Assembly (NCBI GenBank): GCA_002917075.1
Contig: NTMA01000035.1
Span: 186,001 to 250,000, forward strand
Reading direction: 5' to 3'
Length of the DNA: 64,000 nt
Source of the DNA: Hawksworthiomyces lignivorus
Taxonomy: Eukaryota; Ascomycota; Sordariomycetes; Ophiostomatales; Ophiostomataceae
Shown piece after piece: positions 33,966-45,757 of the stretch. Made by a program: the position numbers and the translations under genes. The notes beneath the pieces were generated by a model. The model saw only the letters and a list, made by a program, of their open reading frames with translations. It was not told where the DNA came from and ran no database searches. Position 1 is the stretch's first letter; the number at the start of each line of letters is the position of its first letter.

Positions 33966-35110
33966 TTGGGTAAAAATATGGGGTCATAAGGCACTTTTAC
34001 ATTCGCACTAGTTTTACTAGATAGAGAAAGTAGCATCTGCCCAGCTAAGAGTAAATGCTTATGAAGACGACAAATAAATATTGATGAATTGAAACTTTCA
34101 CTGTGTAATCTTCGAACTATTTTATTATTATGATTGCCACTATCAGTTCGGTAGCACTAAATAACTGTAGTCTTTGCGTTCTAATTTTAACGACCACTAC
34201 ACGATGACTGAGGTCACAGGTAGTGGCAAAAGCGCGTGGACCTTGCATTGATCCCTATTGTCGTGTTCCTTAGCTTGAAGATCGCTCTAACTGTTGCCAA
34301 GCCCTCTGCCTGCCACAATTTTTATTACTACAAGAAAGAAATCATCACAACCTCAGATGCCGCAATTGCACTGGAGTGAAGAGACAGTGAGAGGAGGCAT
34401 ATGTCTGTAGAGAGACAGTTGCAATGATTATTGTATGTTCTTAAAGATAGTAAAGATGTGTTGTGGCTTAATAAACACTATCTCTATTTTAAATTCGATG
34501 ATAAACACGGTCGTAGGAGAGCTCCCCGCCGCCGATCTGAGAGTGTTTAACATGCCTCGCCTGTGTGAGTTTGTGCGTGGTGCAGACATCATTGTGACAT
34601 TTGACTGGGTTGATCTAACGGGTGCGTTGCAGGCAGCACACGACGCAGACGTTGAGCCGGCAGCCTGGTGCACGTTACCCTGGACGCAGCGTTGCACAGA
34701 GGCTGGTCCAAGGACCAATTGGAATAGCTTCTCGCGTATTATCAACAATCGTCATACTTTTCATTCCCGGACGAAGAGCATGTCAACTTGTGGCATGATC
34801 ACAGTAAAGAAAAAGAAGAGCTGAGATAAATGAAGTCCTTTACTCACCAAATATGCGCATTTCCTAAATAGCGGGAGGTAAGCATACAGATTTCACAGAC
34901 CAGCTTCACCAAAAGATAGTACCTAACTTAGGGCTACATTTTGGCAGAAAATTCAAACACCGACTCGGCCATTGCACAGTAATAAAATATAAACTATGTA
35001 TTCCTACAAACCCGGCGGAAATTGTAATAGAAAGTTGCACAGGAGTGTAATACATTGAAGGGGAAACCAATAAAGAGAATGTGACTACCTTGTTCTTATG
35101 ACATCCTACT
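33966..35110. other. Intergenic between convergent genes
   Basis: 1.1 kb. A GC-richer island at about 34510-34730 is open on both strands (129 codons plus, 106 codons minus), but neither frame shows a recognisable domain or a clear splice context, so it may be a gene remnant. The remainder is AT-rich. Confidence 0.4.
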
Positions 35111-37428
35111 TCATCCAGCAAAGTCGGTCCGTTTAGCAGAATCCTCCTTGAGAGATACAATACGGTTCAAGACAACGAGGTCGTCCTTGCTATCGGAGTC
35201 CATGGCCTGTATAGATTTGTTTGGTTAGTCAAGAAGGAAGCTCACTTATCATCTTGGGCTAAAAAAAAAAAAAAAAAAACAGAAAAAAATTGTGCATGCC
35301 GGAAACTAAAAACAGCGAGTACTCACAAAATAGGCAACTCTCATGGCCTGGAAGCGCACGCATTCTGGCCCAAGCACCGGCTCGTCACCTTGGCTAGTGC
35401 TGGAAGCTGGCTGCTCCAACGCTCTCCGGCGCACTTCCTCGAATCCAGCAGACTCAACAAGCGCTGATGCATGAAGCGTCTCGCTCTCAGGGTTGATGTC
35501 ATTGAGAAACCCGCCGTCGACTGAACCGGGATGCTCGGACCGGAACAGCGCGCCGTGCATACGCACTTGCACCTTCCGGGAGCCGGCGCCCTCGGGCACC
35601 CACTGGATGTATGTTTTCACTCTGCCATGGCCGCCGCGGACTAGGACGGCGCGCACTTCCGTGACTACGCCTGTGCTAGCGTCTTTGGAAAAGCCCGTGG
35701 CCTGGATAGGATAGGGCATCTGCAGTAGGCCGACCGTCTTGCCCGGGGCCAGCCGGTAGTACCCGGAGCTATCCTTCTCGCGGAAGTCGGAGCGGTCAAT
35801 GTAAACCGTCTTGGTCAGCCGCAGCGTGTGGCTGCCCATAGCGGCATCCCGTGGCGAGAAGGGGATGTCGATCTCCTGTCCCTCGAGATCGCCTAGGTCC
35901 TCTAGAACGACGCGGATGGGGTCCAGTACAAGCATGAGGCGCGGGACCGTCGTCTCGAGATAGCGGCGTACGGACTGCTCGAAGCGTACAGGCTGGATGG
36001 TTGTGTTGGCTGTTGTGACACCCAGCTCGTTGATGAAGGATAGAATGGCACCCGAGGGCACACCACGTCGTCGAAGCGCATTCAGCGTGTAGAGGCGCGG
36101 GTCGTCCCAGCCCCGGACGCGGCCTTTTTCAACAAGCTCTTTTAACAGTCGTTTACTCATAATCGTGTGGCTAATATTTAGTCGACCTATAAAAGTTAGA
36201 AAACAAAAGAAGAAGAAAAGTAAAAGTAAAAATAAAAAAAACATGTTATAGAAACACGTACCGTATTCGCGTTGCATGGTTTCATAGACGCCCAGCGTAT
36301 TGTTGAGCCATTCGTAACTCTCCCGTGACAACACAAACTCGGGCGTGCAGAGGCTGTGCGTGATGCCCTCGAAGCTATCACAGAGGCAATGTGCAAAGTC
36401 GTACGTCGGGTAGATGTTCCATGTGTTGCCCGTGCGGAAATGGGGCGTCCGGTCTTTTGGGATGCGATACGCGGCCAGATCCCACATCTGGGGGTTGCCG
36501 TTCGTAATGTCTTGCTTCATGCGCAGAAACGCCTCTCTCGGCGCATACTTGCCATCTCGCATGTCGCGGAACTTGGCGAGGTTCGCTTCCGCATCCTGTT
36601 CCGCGTGTTGGCAGCGGTACCGGGGACCCTCTTTGCCATCCTTGCCGCCGCGTTGCTTCTGAGTTTCTTCTTTGCTGCAGTGGCAGACATAGGCTTTGCC
36701 GAGACCAATGAGCTTCTCGGCGAGCTCGTACAGCTTGCCAAAGTTGTCACTAGAATACGTGATCGCGTGAGGCTTGAAACCTTTTAGTGTGTCAGTATCA
36801 GCTATTTCTTTATACCTTGTGAGAAATATAACACATGTAATGATATATGAATAGAAATGTATTCTCACTAAGCCAGCGGATGTTTTCTTTAATTGCTGTA
36901 AAGTATTTTTCTTCTTCGGCGTCCGGGTTCGTGTCGTCAAAGCGCAGGACCTCACTTGTTAGCACCAGCAAAAATATGAGAATATGAGGCTGGTGAAGCG
37001 ATGAGGTTGGGACTTACCGTATTGCCTCCATGATATCGTGCAAAGCCAAAATTGACTACAATAGCCTTTGCATGACCGATGTGCAGGAAACCATTTGGCT
37101 CAGGAGGAAACCGTGTTAGAATATCTTTGCTTGGTCGCAAACTGTACACGTCAGCAAGGAAGCCCTGTTTGAAAATAGATTCAGGGTCGATTGGCGGTTC
37201 CGTCATCGTCGTTTTTGCCTGGGTCAATGCAACATGCTGGATAGGAGCTGGTCCAGCAGTAGCATCGGCTTCTTTGGCAGCTTCTCCGGCTGCTTTGGCG
37301 CGCGCCTCAGCAGCCAGCTTCTTTGCTCGCTTTTGGGTCCTTTTTTTCAACTCGTTCTTCGAAACCAGCTCTCCCGTTTCCTCATCTAGTTGTAGTTTCG
37401 CTGTTGCTCCGGCTAGTGAAGCGGCCAT
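35111..37428 (-). CDS. GLN4: Glutaminyl-tRNA synthetase, cytoplasmic
   Basis: Five exons on the minus strand (37428-37018, 36950-36869, 36780-36262, 36186-35327, 35206-35111) give 655 aa. Class I signatures are HIGH at residues 116-119 ([16 protein letters not shown]) and the KMSKS equivalent IMSKR at 346-350. TYSSDNF, the TYDFAHC block and the C-terminal anticodon-binding beta barrels ([30 protein letters not shown]) are present. It attaches glutamine to tRNA-Gln. The N-terminal extension is short and basic ([10 protein letters not shown]) and lacks the large extra domain of the yeast enzyme. The start at 37428 is chosen because upstream in-frame residues are not conserved-looking and overlap the GH79 remnant. 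Intron 2 splicing yields WLSFKP where Gly is usual in place of Ser. Poly-A and polypyrimidine tracts lie in introns 3 and 4. Confidence 0.95.
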
Positions 37429-37639
37429 CGTGGTTGATGCTGTGTCAAACAGCGAGCGCTTTGTTTTGTTCCAGGTGGGATAGATGGAAACTGTCGACTT
37501 GAAAAAAAAGAGACGCGCTCTGCCCCTCCTTGTATTTAGCATCCATGGTGCAGACATAGTACACTGGTGTGACTCATTGAATAGCGTTGCGTCGCCTGGG
37601 TCCAGGGTGTCAAGAAAAGGTTTTATGGTCATAGCTCAG

Positions 37640-38036
37640 CTGAATGTCGTCCCACAAAAGCCGAGACGTGTTCACATAGGCTGTAATCTCGCTGGTTCCC
37701 AAGAACACTCAGTTAGGATACACGTGTAAAATCTACAGAAAGTAGTACGCTTTTCTAACACATATACTTACCACCAACACGAACTGGAGCTGAATGACCA
37801 GTCGGCGACCCTAAGTTCGTGAGCAGTTGGTTGACGTACGTATTTGGCTGACCTGTAGCATTCCCAGCGTATGCGGGCCAAAAGCTAAATTCCAGCGACA
37901 TGCCTATAAGGTAGAGACTCATCAGCTTGGCAAAAGGGGGCTGCGAAGCTGGTACAGCAACAGAGGCGTTGCCGGTAACTGTGACAGCAACCTCGGCTGC
38001 GCGAGCAGCTAGATTTATGAGGGAAGCTGGAACCAT
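37640..38036 (-). pseudogene. Truncated GH79-like glycoside hydrolase remnant (beta-glucuronidase family)
   Basis: A minus-strand frame from 38036 to about 37766 encodes roughly 90 residues matching the start of fungal GH79 enzymes: LSLYLIGMSLEF-SFWPAYAGN, VNQLLTNLG, and SAPVRVGG, where an exon normally ends (GTAAGT at the correct place). About 70 bp further, after a CTAAC branch-like site, GNQRDYS echoes the family's GGNTxDYA, but the expected AG acceptor is missing and all frames then close. The remaining roughly 400 residues, including both catalytic glutamates, are absent because the GlnRS gene begins within about 300 bp. It is therefore a 5' remnant and not a functional enzyme. Whether it is a relic of an older gene or of a rearrangement is not decidable here. 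Confidence 0.6.
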
Positions 38037-38811
38037 CGTGGAAGCTTAGTAACAAATACAAATTAGAAATTAAGGCTGTTAAAACAAACGGCGAGTACCG
38101 CACATTCATTCAGCATAGTCATAATGGCGGATCAAAGACTGTCTTATAGCTACGATCATGGCCGATCGTTACCTCGCTACTCTGTTCACCGTCTTCCGAG
38201 CGATGCCACCGAGACCAACCCTGCGTGTACGTCTCTTAGCGAATTAGCTGCATACATAGGAGCCGTTACCAAGAACCCCAATTGAAGAAAACCAGGTAAC
38301 GAAAACCCCCAAACAAAACAAACATGCAAACAAGGTAAAGGTGGAGCTTGGGGCAGACTTCTCTCCGCAGTATTTCAAACGTAACTCCACACATCTCCAG
38401 AGGGATTAAAAGAGTGCGGGGAAATGTGGAGATAGAGAACACTTGATATTAGGCAAAGGACTCCGTACGGAGTATGTATGGGTATAAAATTCTCTTGGGA
38501 ACGAATACACCCCTGTTCCACGCGAGTTCCAAACGAGTTCTACGCGAAAGTAATCTTCTGTGTCTGTCGAAGTCCACCGTAGAAGGTCTCGTAGGGATAG
38601 CTGCGTTCCATGATCAATTAGTATCTGCATTAGCAATTGTGCTTGAGTGATTCTATCGAAATACAAACATGGCCAAACAGATTAATTTTCACGCTCTTAT
38701 TTCTTCGGTTCCTTTCTGCAAACCCTAAAATTGTGCTTTCTGGCTTCAAATAATTTCCATCGATAAATATCTCCCGCTCATTCCAAACCTCATTAGCTAA
38801 AAATCAATGTG
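38037..38811. other. Intergenic, with palindrome and a short plus-strand ORF
   Basis: 775 bp. A 53-codon plus-strand ORF at 38124-38285 starts with ATGGCGGATCAA and contains a donor-like GTACGT; it might be a first exon or a relic. A perfect 14-bp palindrome lies at 38460-38473. Nothing else is supported. Confidence 0.4.
38460..38473. repeat. Perfect 14-bp palindrome ACTCCGTACGGAGT
   Basis: The sequence equals its own reverse complement. Half-site copies (TACTCCGTA) occur in two other intergenic regions of the window, at 14123-14131 and 18010-18018, and not in the coding regions I read. Function unknown. Confidence 0.6.
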
Positions 38812-41051
38812 TTATGCACGCGGCCCAATTCGTCTTCGTCTTGTGGCTGGTGACATGACTCCATTGCCTGGCGAAGATTCTCTTTTCACTCGTGGCCCAG
38901 GCCGAAGACTTGGACCTGACGATATAACATCAACAGCAGATGATTGAAGATTTCTGTTCCTCCCAGAGGTGGGCTCTGCTGAGTGGTCGTCTCCGTGTGC
39001 AGCCAAAGGAGACGAAGTTCTGGAAGGAACGTAAATGAAGCGCGGTCCATCATTACTATTATCAGCCACGTATAGAGGGCTATTTCAAAGGGACATGTAA
39101 GCGCTAGTATCCGCATCGTCAGACAGTGACTGCTTGCTTTGAATTTCTTTCTTGCATTTTCTTTTCTTTTTTTTTTTTTTTGGCTGGTCCACATTGTATG
39201 AAATTATTACTTACTCTCTGTCTGCTTGAGATGGCACTGGCACAGGGACTGGGGGAGGAATTATCTCCTGTGCAAGTTCTCCGACGACATTAAATCTATG
39301 TCTGATATTTGCACGCATCTGTTCGAGGGGAAGACATGCCAGCATTGCGTGGTATATGGTCGGATAAAGTTTTTGGAGGGCAGAAAAGGCGCTTTCTAGA
39401 TGCTCCAGTAATAGGAGCAATTCACCGGACCTGGTGCGAACATATGGTACGGATATATGATCTTCGCGAGGAAAATTGGTCTCTCCAACCAACATGTGGC
39501 ATGCATTCCCTGCCATTGTCCGCATAGTAAGTATACAAACCCACTTTGTATACGCAATAGTGATACAATAACATAAATAGAAAAGAGAATGAAGATAAAA
39601 GAAAAAAAAAACGTACATGTGAAATAAAATTCGGGTGCGGTAGCGCGCAAAACTTCACCTCGGAGAGCCTGCTCATTCACTTCCGGTATCAAGCCGCTGC
39701 CTGGTGGCAGCATTATACGAACAGCTTCTTCCGGATTTTTTAAGAACCATCCAATGTAGCCCAGTAGGAGAGCGCCGCTGTCTCGGTTATCTCGTTCAAC
39801 CCCACCACCGCTAGCAACCTGAGACTGGATTGGCATAGGAAGAACATACATCTGCCCCGATATGTTGGACTTAAGGCGCAGCTGATAAAACACTCGGAGG
39901 CGGCTGACACTTTCGTCATAGAGTGGGTGAGGAGCAGAGGGCCCGTTCATGACCAGGGCTAGATGGTTATCGTTGCCTCCATGGCACACAAGAATTGCAA
40001 ACCAGCGGTGGTCCGGCTCACACCAGACAGGTATAATGTTGTAGGCCACGCCCACAAGGGTATTCTCGCGTGTGCTTTTTGTGTTATGTATGGCCTCCGC
40101 AAGACTCTGAGAGCCGTCTGGGCGCAGTGTTCTGATAAATTGAAGATCTTGGCATCGCACAGTCACAGCTGGATTGCTGTTTCTGCACTTCTGCTTCTTG
40201 TCATACGCCTCCATAAGACGAACAAGGTGGCTGCCCACGTCTTCTTCGTTAAATGGATTGCCACTTGTTAGGCGCTGTACCGTTCGGATGATGCTTTGCT
40301 GAGACGCGAGCGCTGTGGTTGCTGACGCCACTGTTACCGTTTCGTGCGTAACTGAGCTAGGCCGCGGAGGAGGCTGTGGTAAGGAACCGTAGGCAGGATT
40401 TGTCCTCGCATCGCTATTCTTGTTGACTCGAGTAATTGTCATATTTACTTGAATCGCATTCTGCTGCACGGAAGCAGGAGCAACTTGGTCTGGTATATTG
40501 GTAGAAGTGCAGGGGTGAAGTGGCTCTGCAGGGTTGGAGGTATCAGGCTGTGTCGATCTCGGCGTACGCTGAGCTGGTTCGCTTTGGAAATTCATGACAG
40601 TTTGTGTAGGCATTGGGGGACAGTTGGGTGGCCCTCCACAGCTGGGAGTGAGACGCACGATCCAAGCAGACCCCCAGTCCGAGAACTGTTGCGTTGGCTT
40701 TTGTTTCGTGCCGTGTTTGTGATTTTCTTTAGTCCGCGATCGGTATTTGCACCTTTCAGTACGGCAACACCAGAGCATCAAAATAGGTATTTCTTTCAGC
40801 GGATTGGCGCCGTCCAAGAGAGGCTGTAGCTCTGCTGGCTGCTGGAGATTATAGCTACTGAAAGCTTTTTCGAAGTGCAGCGAGCTTACCTGAGCGTCGA
40901 AGGGATGCTCTTTCTGCATATGCCCACAATAACCTTCATATGTGCAATCAAGCGGATAGGAAGGCCGAGGGCATGACATGCAAAAAAGAACATTTAGTTT
41001 TGTGTTGATGCAAAGATTGAGCTCAGAGAATAGAATCTCGTCGTCAGCCAT
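38812..41051 (-). CDS. Zinc-finger protein with DUF3505-like N-terminus and degenerate Ulp1-like C-terminal domain
   Basis: Three exons on the minus strand (41051-39617, 39509-39215, 39079-38812) join in frame to 665 aa. The N-terminus has two Cys/His clusters (FCMSCPRPSYPLDC..CGHMQKEH near residues 23-48 and WCCRTERCKYRSRTKENHKH near residue 95) separated as in the fungal OrsD/DUF3505 family. A Pro/Ser/Thr/Gln-rich linker follows. Residues about 330-445 resemble a C48 (Ulp1/SENP) peptidase: H348-R-W, LALVMNGPSA (N369), Q409 in PMPIQ, then NRDSGALLLGYIGWFL, where the nucleophilic Cys of a DCG motif would be S425 (codon AGC). The C-terminus is basic (TRRRRIGPRA). If the alignment is right, the protease is inactive or altered. 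The role is unknown; a nuclear DNA- or SUMO-binding role is conceivable. Confidence 0.6.
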
Positions 41052-41950
41052 TGTTTGATTTTAACACGAGAAACTTAACCAGTGGATGTCAGACGCAGTT
41101 ACAAAAAAAAAAAAGTGGGAGGACGAAATGCCAGAACAAAATAAGGGGGTGAGATAGTAGTTTTAAGAGAAGAAAATATCCGCAATATGCAAGGGAGGGC
41201 GACGGGGGTAGCAAAAGTTGCCAACAGCCCCTGTGATAGCAACGCGGTTGTGATTGCACAAGGCTGGAGGAAGCCTCATCAAAACATTGGTACTAAATTG
41301 GCTTAGAGCGTGTTTGTCTTTAGGTTTCCGAGTGCCGCGGGACAAGACTGGCAAGGATCCGCTCCCCTGCCTGAACGCCACAAGGAAAAGGTACACCTTT
41401 TCCTTTGTATTTTACGAGGACTAGAGAGCGGTTCGCAAGCAATCCGTTTAGAAATAATACAAAGAGCCAGGTAAAAGTGGAACATGAAAGATATTGAAGA
41501 CTAATACATTACTCAGTGCAGCAATTATCATTATGGGGTCTAGAAATCAATAATAGAATAAGAGGCCGAGAAAAAATAAGCCGAAAGTAACTTAGTACTT
41601 CGACATGGCTTCTCGTGATATTAAGTAGTGTAACCACAAACCCGTCGGCATTTCTGACTAGTCAAACTCACTTACGAAACCCATCCAAATATGCTTACGG
41701 CAGCTAGATATTCATACTTATTTTTCCTATCTTCTCAGATTTAGAGTTTACTCCCCAGTTTTACCAAGTATATCTTCCCAACCCACTCGCTTCATCTCAC
41801 TCCCAATTCCACTAGGTTAGAGGCGACACTCCTCAACGTCCTGCTCATCTTCGAGGCCCCGCATGCCAAATTCGGAGATGCTATCAACTGTTTTGAGACG
41901 CCATTTGGCAACGTCCCAGTCCACACGTACGACATTTTCTGCCTACACAC
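41052..41950. other. Intergenic, no gene seen
   Basis: 900 bp between two minus-strand genes. Short frames only. It holds the promoter of the zinc-finger/Ulp1-like gene (a poly-A tract at 41101-41114 lies about 50 bp upstream of its ATG) and the 3' flank of the regulator. Confidence 0.45.
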
Positions 41951-44664
41951 CTACAAGCCGTCGCCGTTCAGTACGGAATCAAACCACCACGGCATAAAGA
42001 GCTCGTCATCGCCAAAACTGCTGTTACCAGGATTAAATGCCCCGAGCTGGGAGTTAAGAAGAGCCTGCGCGAACTGGCTCTCAGCCCGGGTGTGTAGATG
42101 CTGGTGGGCTGAATGGCTTGAATGGTGATGGGCACCATGGTGGACATGACGGAAAGAGTCTGAAGAGTACGGCATTGAGGTGGGAATATGCTGAGAATGT
42201 GGTGATGGCGCTGGCGACGATATCGAAGTACGCGTAGCGGAAGAAAGTTTTGACGCTGATCCTGCTGTTGTAGTGTCGATGTTTCGCGCTAACTGCGAAA
42301 TCTCGTGCGGGTCTAGCCTGCGGAACCGGTTCTGGGGCGCTTGGTTCATAAGGTGCTGTATTATCTGGATGCCACGATCGACTATCGAGTTAGGCCGCGG
42401 CGATTCCCGCAAGACAGCCAAGCACTGGTGCATGAGCTCAATGTCGCTCTTTTCGAGAGTATACTTCTCTGCTGTAAAGAGCGCGTTGAGGGTGATGATG
42501 ATGCACGCGCTGATGGCGTGTGAGGGAATGCTCCAGATCTCGCAGGTAAGCGGTGCTTGTGACCGGACACTGGACGATGTATCTAGATATGACCGAAGTA
42601 TCTTTCGAGCTGCTGCCAGACACACAAAGCGTGAATAGTGATAACGCTTGTCTTGGAAGCTGCGGCAGAAGAAAGTGCGGTGGATCATCACACGCTGGTG
42701 CCAACTCGTGATAACAAGAGCGCGCCACTGTGCAGTTGCAAAGCGGCCAGGTGAAGCAGGTGTTTGCGCATCAGTTGGCATTCCAGGAGCAATACCGGCG
42801 CTGGCTATTTCTCCCATAGAGTACTCTTCGATCTCGCCCATAGTTGCCTCGAGCTTGCTGTCAGCTGTCAAGACCCGATCAAAGGATTCAGCTACTGATC
42901 CATGTTGAGTTTGTACTTCACATAGCTGGTCGAATAGCGATCGGTAAATGGAAGTCAGCTTGAACAGGAAGATCATATATGTGCTTTGAGTCTGAACTGA
43001 AAGTGGAAGGTCGGCCATGCTACCTCCTTCCACTGTATCATCGAAGTCCTCTCTGCAGTTTCCAGGTACTGGCGTCGTGCAATGTTCTGAAGAGATGGAA
43101 TAGGCTTTCTTGGATGCAATTAGGTACCAATCCTGCGTAGAGAGAAAGCACCACACCCGCTTACGGACTTCGTAGTCCACGAGATCCTTGAATGAAACAG
43201 CAGCTCCTTGTCGACGTTGTTGCTGCGTGGTACGAGAAGCGAAAGGAAGAGATGGTGAAGATGAAAGTGGAGCCATGGAGTTTACTGTAACTACAGCGCT
43301 TGCCCCCATGAGATGCAACCGATGGCCCAGGTTCTGTCCAATGGTATTGGCACAAACCAGTAGGACTTTCATTCGACGAGTGTCCCTGACGCAAGGTTAA
43401 CTCTCTAGCCTTGGTAGCTTTTGCTCTTGACGTTTTTGTTTTGGTCTTTTACTCACCCAAACGCGTGTGCGCAGAGAATCAAAATACATATGGCTTGCAA
43501 CGAATGGACTGTTTGTCAAGTTCAATAAATGGTCTCATCCGGCCAAAAATCATTGATATTTCCTTACGTGACTGAAGAACCATGAAATCAGATTTCATAA
43601 TTGCATCAATAGTAATCGCATAAAGCTTACGAGCAACAATGTAGCCGCCGTCGAATCCAAGTTGCTGATGTTCACTTTCGCTCATGTAATATACTCCTGT
43701 CTGAGAGCAGGTTAGATGTGGTACATATGTGAAAATTGTATGCACATTGGTGAAAACTTACGGTGAGAATGGCGCAGTAAAGAGACAGCCAAGCGGCGTC
43801 GTACTGCAGTCGGATACCAGAAGAACTCGTATGTCCAGTCAGGAAGAATGCCTCGCATTCTCGTACGAAAAATGGCATGTACACAACATTGTGCATCCAC
43901 GCCACATGTAGTTTATGGAACCGCAAGATCTCTCGAGCTTGGGGCACTGTCAAAATACTATCTAGCTCACTTAGTAGCGCCAGCAGAGCAGGCGAGCTGG
44001 AAAGAAGCGACATGTCTTGGTCGGTTTGATGCTCTGCGGCTGAAGGATGGTGGGCATTCCATGCGAGGGTCTCGAGTGACATAGCAGCCTCGACAGCTAA
44101 GTCGCTAGCAACATCAGCAGCAATTCTTTCCTCATCGTCAGGCTCATCGCCACGGCCATCTTCAATAACTGTTGTGTCCTCTAAATCTTCTTCATTGGCA
44201 GCGTCGGTATCTGCAGGAGATGGATGCTCTGGCTCCCCGATGTCATAATCAGCTATCATCTTGGTGGCGGTATGGGCTACGGTCTCAGGATTCCTAGCAT
44301 CTGGTACAGGTGTCTCTTCATTCACAAAAACGGCTTCGCGTAAAGATCCGTGTTGGTAATCTTGTATGTTTGAATCAGGTGTCCGCACTGGTGTTGGTCC
44401 TTGTTCTCTTGTAGGAGGCGAATCGGTCATCGAGGATGATCTACGGTGCAGCCGGCGGCCCTGCTCTCCGAGTTTTCGTACTGGTTTGTGCCGCACTCCG
44501 GGTGTGCTGCTCAAAATAACAGCTTCGCGGTGACACCGTACTTCCATCCCCCGCTCAATGCAGTTGGAGCAGGGGATAGTCTTTGAACAGCGCAGCTTTC
44601 GCCGCGCACAGAATACGCAAGACAGCGGTGCTCGCTGACTGATTCGTCTCTCGGTTGTCGACAT
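41951..44664 (-). CDS. Zn(II)2Cys6 transcription factor, 840 aa, with fungal-specific (Fungal_trans) domain
   Basis: Four exons on the minus strand (44664-43762, 43700-43568, 43508-43457, 43385-41951) give 840 aa. The zinc cluster is C16-x2-C19-x6-C26-x5-C32-x2-C35-x8-C44 with the basic ARRKLR loop. A long acidic, presumably disordered linker follows (residues about 120-190, many Glu/Asp). The Fungal_trans domain starts around residue 240 (LDSILTVPQAREILRFH, HNVVYMPFFVRECEAFF) and continues over three small introns: SDFMVLQSLHSLQAICILILCAHAFGD is recovered only after splicing, followed by NTIGQNLGHRLHLMG and the VRKRVWCFLSTQDWYL block typical of the family. The C-terminus is Ser/His-rich. It is a nuclear regulator with unknown target genes; it is not obviously tied to the neighbours. 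Confidence 0.9.
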
Positions 44665-45757
44665 AATTTATACCAAACGATATACAATTAGATATCCCGA
44701 TCTTTGAATATATTAATCTGCTTCAATATGAGATGATTTATTTTCCTAGACATAGAAGATTGTAGTTTCAAGTAAGAGCTGGGTGAATCAAAACGCCTCC
44801 GACCTAGAACTATGCATTGCCGAAGGACACAGCATATCAGACCAATAGATAAAGCATCTCGTTTTTTACTAAACCGAGTTTGATCTTAGTACCATGTTTT
44901 TGTTTGGCTCAGGCATTGGGCCACGGGTACCCACATACAAGACTTATGGAAGTATACTCACAATAAGCTTACATGATGTTTAGCCTCTTTAAACTTTTGT
45001 GCTTTCATGTGTCTTTTTATTTATCATGCCAAACAGGTGACTGATCACTGCGTCTGATCAGCGATTGTACCCTACGGGGCATTGTACTCATCTTCGTCGA
45101 TTTACGCCGTTGAATGAAGAACAGATCGATAAACTTTGAGTCTCCTAATCTCTTATCAGGATCTCAACTCGCCCGAGTTTAGTCTTGATGTGCAAAGCTA
45201 AAAACTCGGCCGAAATCTGTGATAAGAAAGGCTTGCCAAACTAAAAATAAAAATAAAATAAAAGATATGGAGCGGATGTGTCATTTCTCGGACATATCTA
45301 TGAAAAGTGTGGGGTTAGTAAGGAAATCGTTTGAAGGTGCAATAAGGCGAAGCTTGTTCGTGTAAGTCGCCAAGCTAGTGGCACACTGCACGCAGCAGAG
45401 TTGGGGAGAGAAGTGAGAAAGAATATCAACACTGCAATTTCTAATATGTCCACGGTGTGTAGCTCAAATCTTGCCAGAAAAGCCCTTGTTTGGATTTTGC
45501 AATCATCTATGACTCATAACTGCTTTTGCTTCTCAAACCCGCTCGCATGGATCCCCTCTTTTCCCCTCAGGGTTCTGATACAGGGCTGGGACTACAGCCG
45601 CTGCCGTGTCTGTTCGTTTGTACCGTTGGCTGAATTTCTAATGGCACACATCTGTCTATAATGTTGAAGTATACACTCTAGAGAAGCAGCTCGTCACAGT
45701 TCTATTTAACCTGGTCGTGTCATTTCATAAAAATTAAAGCTAATACCCTCAAACAAG
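44665..45757. other. Divergent intergenic region, no gene seen
   Basis: 1.1 kb between the regulator (minus) and the SDR (plus). Frames near 45401-45661 lack domain signal. An AT-rich purine tract (AAAAATAAAAATAAAATAAAA) lies at 45243-45263. Confidence 0.45.
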
